Shown here piece by piece: positions 61,701-64,000 of a stretch of DNA of 64,000 nucleotides. Where the stretch lies: the NCBI RefSeq assembly GCF_014062315.1, contig NZ_JACGLT010000002.1, forward strand, positions 62,001-126,000. The letters are read 5' to 3'. The translations under genes were made by a program, and so were the position numbers. Source of the stretch: Gelidibacter maritimus (GTDB lineage: Bacteria; Bacteroidota; Bacteroidia; Flavobacteriales; Flavobacteriaceae). Each line of letters begins with the position of its first letter. The first letter of the stretch is position 1. The notes beneath the pieces are model-generated. The model saw only the letters and a list, made by a program, of their open reading frames with translations, was not told where the DNA came from and did not search any database.

Positions 61701-62175
61701 CGAGTTCGCTGTTCAATACCGAATTTTGATTATTGCCAATGGTCACACCTCTTGAAATACTTCCAGAAGTGGTCAATCCATCAAATGGCGTGTAATTTCT
61801 GGTCAAGGTAGATTGGCGCATTTTGTACAGCTGCTGCATATTATCGGTATTGTCAACGATGATCTTGTCATCAAGCTGAAAATATTTTCGAGTAATAAAG
61901 TTTGGATATCTGAGATAGTCGATGATAACAGAGTCCGTTTCAACAGGTTTTTTAAATGTCAACAGCGCCTTTGAAAAGTCGATTTTATAATAAGAAGTAT
62001 CAAGGACGACATTTTCTTTAGTTTTAAGACTGAATTGACTAGAGTTGATACTCACCGAGTCAATCTGTATAGAAGCCTTCACCGCCATTTTCTTTGTCCT
62101 ATAATTGGATGTTGGTTGCTGTGCATACACACAACAACAGGTTAAAAAGAAGATAAGAAGAACAGCAATTTTCAT
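58765..62175 (-). CDS. Very large predicted outer-membrane protein, unknown
   Basis: This 1136-residue protein has a signal peptide ending CVYAQ (about residue 19). The first 130 residues are a beta domain (KASIQIDSVSINSSQFSLK). The rest shows long runs of amphipathic strands with Tyr/Asn-rich turns and a C-terminal aromatic (IQLKAYF), as in large barrels. LTTSGSISRGVTIGNNQNSV and RIRAGDIDLQNNDSYFASFT recall barrel strands of porin- or usher-like proteins. I do not recognise a functional family. No TonB box or plug is seen. It ends 52 bases before the metal operon start and is divergent from xth. Confidence 0.75.
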   Translation of the reverse strand: MKIAVLLIFFLTCCCVYAQQPTSNYRTKKMAVKASIQIDSVSINSSQFSLKTKENVVLDTSYYKIDFSKALLTFKKPVETDSVIIDYLRYPNFITRKYFQLDDKIIVDNTDNMQQLYKMRQSTLTRNYTPFDGLTTSGSISRGVTIGNNQNSVLNSELDLQISGKLSDKVSLRASIQDANIPLQESGYSQRLDEFDQVFIELFSDTWRIRAGDIDLQNNDSYFASFTKRVQGLNVDVDLGNDTSKTNLFAAGALVRGQFTTSQFRAQEGNQGPYKLRGPNNELYVLVVSGSETVYVNGTPIKRGENEDYIIDYNAGEIIFNSTFPITSEMRITVDYQFSERNFSRFTVYGGGSVETEKFKIGASVYSEVDSKNQPLQQNLSPEQDQILANAGDDQSLMVAPSGVPEPYNENRILYKKELIDGAEAYVFSNNPEDDLYSVKFRLVGDNQGNYVLVNSNAVSNIYEYVSPISGVPQGNYAAIVQLIAPTKLQVAVVNGSYKPTERTDIYFEAAGSKNDLNLFSNLDDDNNDGFAGKLRVRQEVIKSDSLWNLSAILDADIIQQDFKSIQRLYYAEFNRDWNLEMPLGNQSLLTAGLDLYHPENGMASYKFEHLNYSENFNGNRHSAFASLKFGKWQLFTNSSILNSESNISESTFLRTFNRVTYNFKNQWVGTKLAAEDNEQREIATDQLTTLSQRFKSAEIFYGIGDSTNVFAEVGYRHRVNDSLRMNSVEKVSSSNTYYIKSKIIQNAATDLGVYINYRTLKSVDKAIENEKSLNSRVTFSQQLFSQIVLWNTVFETNAGSLPQQDFTYVKVEPGQGAYTWIDYNNNGIQELNEFEIAQFQDQGEFIRVLLPNQVFVKTHQNRLSQTITINPQQWAVSESGSKRFWSHFYNQTSYLVDRKLKREDNAFDLNPFANDDENQLALNKSVRNVLFFNRGKQHFTTSYTFLTNAAKTLLSIGFQESKLNSHQLNFNHKFAESWLLNLKTSLEENQSLSENFASRNYIIDETRLQPKLSYLFNENARFDIFYQYTSKENTIGNMETLLQNNFGLSFTYNRAQKVALTGEINFYDNSFEGNANTPVSYQMLEGLQPGKNFTWTLLAQRKLTAFLDLNLNYFGRKTETSKTIHTGTIQLKAYF

Positions 62176-62315
62176 CTAATACATTAACTTCTAAAGACGG
62201 ATATTATTTTATCGTTAAAATGCCTTTAAAATTATCGTATAAAAGTACAGTATTATTTAAGTTTGTGCGAAATCAAGTTTTAACTTAAAGATTCCCATTT
62301 TCAAGGGAAATACAT

Positions 62316-63080
62316 ATGAAAATCATCTCCTATAACGTTAATGGGATTCGTGCAGCACTCAAAAAAGGTTTTATAGAGTGGTTAAAAAGTGCCAATCCAG
62401 ACGTCATTTGCCTTCAAGAGATCAAAGCGATGGAAGAACAATTGGACGTGTCTGTTTTTGAAGAAGCAGGTTATCGTTATCACTATTGGTTCAGCGCGCA
62501 AAAGAAAGGCTATAGTGGTGTGGCGATCCTCTGTAAGACCGAACCCAACCACGTTGAATACGGCACAGGAATTGCGTCAATGGATTATGAAGGACGAAAC
62601 CTGAGGGTGGACTATGACAACGTTTCTATTATGAGTTTATATTTACCGTCTGGCACCAATGACGCCCGCTTGCAGCATAAACTTGACTATATGGATATGT
62701 TCCAGGTTTATATTGATGAACTTAAAACACGCATCCCGAATTTGATTATTTTAGGCGATTATAACATTTGCCACGAAGCCATAGACATCCACAACCCAGT
62801 AGGACTTTCCAATGTTTCTGGTTTTCTACCTGTGGAGCGCGAATGGATTGGGAATTTTTTAGATCGTGGGTTTATAGATTCGTTCCGACATTTTAATAAA
62901 GAACCTGAGCATTATACCTGGTGGAGCTACCGAGCCAATTCAAGAGCAAGAAACAAGGGCTGGCGATTGGATTATGCTTTAGTAAGCGACCCATTACAAG
63001 AAAAACTAAAACGCAGCGTTATCTTGTCAGATGCCGTGCATAGCGATCATTGTCCGATATTACTGGAAATTGAGAGATGA
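62316..63080 (+). CDS. xth: Exodeoxyribonuclease III
   Basis: This 254-residue AP endonuclease/3' exonuclease acts in base-excision repair. The EEP-family motifs are KIISYNVNGIRAALKKGF, DVICLQEIKA with the metal Glu, ILGDYNICH, WWSYRANSRARNKGWRLDY and the catalytic SDHCPILLEI. The length and order are normal. It stands alone; a 72-base gap with a fragment of a GATGACGGAAGTCCGAAGAC-type repeat (about 63084-63120) separates it from the OmpA gene. Confidence 0.96.
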   Translation: MKIISYNVNGIRAALKKGFIEWLKSANPDVICLQEIKAMEEQLDVSVFEEAGYRYHYWFSAQKKGYSGVAILCKTEPNHVEYGTGIASMDYEGRNLRVDYDNVSIMSLYLPSGTNDARLQHKLDYMDMFQVYIDELKTRIPNLIILGDYNICHEAIDIHNPVGLSNVSGFLPVEREWIGNFLDRGFIDSFRHFNKEPEHYTWWSYRANSRARNKGWRLDYALVSDPLQEKLKRSVILSDAVHSDHCPILLEIER

Positions 63081-63152
63081 TGACGGTGGACCGATGACGG
63101 AAGTCCGAAGACTGCCGATGTCAAATAAACCTAACAATAAATACTTATAAAA

Positions 63153-64000
63153 ATGATTAAAAAATTGTCCCTTATTGCGTTGACGCTTGTGCTGACCACG
63201 TCTTGTGTATCTAAAAAAATCTATACCGATTTAGAAAGTAAATACGCCAACTTAAGAAAAGAGAATCGGGAAATTGCTGATGAAAATGCCAACCTAAAAA
63301 AGGATTTAATCCTGGCACAAAATAGATTATCTCAATTACAAAGAGATTACGATGATACCACCGCGAAACGCAATCAGCTTCAAAAGGAGTATGACATTAC
63401 GAGTACCAATCTTAGAAATCTACAGGAATCGTATCAGGCCTTAGAGAAAAACAGTTCTTCTGCAATTGCCGAAAACTCCAGAAAGAATAGAGAGTTATTA
63501 GCACAATTGGACGCAAAAGAGCAAGCTTTAGCCAATGAAAACTCGCGTTTGCAAAAATTAAAAGAAGATATGGAAGCCCGTTCACAACGGATTGCAGAGC
63601 TTGAAAGCGTGATTGCCGCGAAAGATGCAGCCATGAACAAACTAAAAAATGCGATTTCTACTGCATTGACCAATTTTGAAGGCAAAGGTCTGACCGTTGA
63701 ACAGCGTGATGGCAAAGTCTATGTCTCCATGGAAAATAAGTTATTGTTTCAATCAGGCAGTTGGGCCGTGGGCGCTAATGGTAGAGAAGCCGTAAAACAA
63801 TTGGGAAGCGTATTGGCTCAAAATCCAGATATTGCCATTCTGATAGAAGGCCATACGGACACTGATCCTTATAATGGCACTGGGCCAATGAACAGTAACT
63901 GGGATTTATCCACTAAACGAGCTACCGCTATTGTTCAAATTCTAAAAGAGAATCCTGCCATCAATCCAGAGAACCTAACCGCCGCTGGTCGTGGTGAATA
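63153..64000 (+). CDS. OmpA family lipoprotein, 3' end outside the window
   Basis: A partial gene with 282 codons visible. MIKKLSLIALTLVLTTSC is a lipoprotein signal with Cys18. A coiled coil (about residues 22-165, LRKENREIADENANLKKD) leads to an OmpA-like peptidoglycan-binding domain from about residue 190. That domain includes LLFQSGSWAVGANGREAV, ILIEGHTDTDPY and LSTKRATAIVQIL. It should anchor the outer membrane to peptidoglycan. The C-terminal part of the domain lies beyond 64000. Confidence 0.92.
   Translation, partial: MIKKLSLIALTLVLTTSCVSKKIYTDLESKYANLRKENREIADENANLKKDLILAQNRLSQLQRDYDDTTAKRNQLQKEYDITSTNLRNLQESYQALEKNSSSAIAENSRKNRELLAQLDAKEQALANENSRLQKLKEDMEARSQRIAELESVIAAKDAAMNKLKNAISTALTNFEGKGLTVEQRDGKVYVSMENKLLFQSGSWAVGANGREAVKQLGSVLAQNPDIAILIEGHTDTDPYNGTGPMNSNWDLSTKRATAIVQILKENPAINPENLTAAGRGE

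Noticed and set aside
1-64000. tRNA, rRNA, insertion sequence or prophage genes
   Set aside because: Reading the gaps gave no cloverleaf with a T-loop GTTCRA context, no ribosomal RNA sequence and no transposase or phage structural protein; a tRNAscan-SE run would be the decisive check for tRNAs.

Overview
The window is chromosomal DNA from a member of the Flavobacteriaceae (Bacteroidota). The evidence is low GC, the absence of Shine-Dalgarno sites, many TAnnTTTG -7 boxes in front of genes, and families largely restricted to the phylum: DUF4296, DUF4271, DUF3098, DUF3127, DUF4301, a bacterial GGGP synthase, an S46 peptidase of the DPP11 type, an RND-TolC fusion and a LeuRS with a long insert before KMSKS. 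Most of the sequence is conserved core genome. No IS element, prophage, CRISPR array, rRNA or tRNA was seen.

Layout. 0-9 kb: the tail of an SDR epimerase, DUF4296 lipoprotein and dihydroorotase, a polyprenol-phosphate mannosyltransferase, DUF4271 and hemD, PEP carboxykinase, DUF423, and saccharopine dehydrogenase followed by an Lrp regulator. 9-20 kb: a Bax-inhibitor-1-like protein, a zinc metallopeptidase, leuS, then the ftsX-DUF3098-uppP-truB cluster, interrupted by a small membrane protein with cytochrome-oxidase-like motifs. 20-27 kb: housekeeping genes (thioredoxin fold, tag, aat, DUF3127 OB-fold, flavin reductase, histidine kinase, HIT, greA) separated by short repeats and a heptamer tandem array.

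27.7-34.2 kb looks like a thiamine acquisition locus on the minus strand. It contains a TonB-dependent receptor behind a TPP riboswitch and, upstream of arfB, an overlapping operon of thiamine-binding protein, PnuC/PnuT-type permease, NadR-like P-loop kinase and DUF4301 protein. It is followed by GGGP synthase, a phosphopantetheinyl transferase and, divergently, ahcY, which has a long leader hairpin.

37.4-40 kb is an AT-rich accessory patch with a gene remnant, two unknown proteins and an orphan Vsr-like nuclease lacking the usual zinc ligands. 40-50 kb: DPP11 peptidase, a transaminase and omega-amidase pair, an Ig-like lipoprotein, ComF and glyS. 50.8-58.7 kb is a divalent-metal efflux operon: a His-rich exported protein, an RND pump fused to a TolC-type channel through what looks like an intact internal signal peptide, a membrane-fusion lipoprotein and a P1B-4 ATPase. 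A promoter and a palindromic operator-like site precede it. The window ends with a giant outer-membrane protein, xth and a truncated OmpA lipoprotein.

The strongest leads are the thiamine locus with its expanded riboswitch, a palindromic repeat captured in frame inside leuS, the internal signal peptide of the RND-TolC fusion, the oxidase-motif membrane protein and the zinc-less Vsr. All family assignments come from reading motifs; no database search was run.
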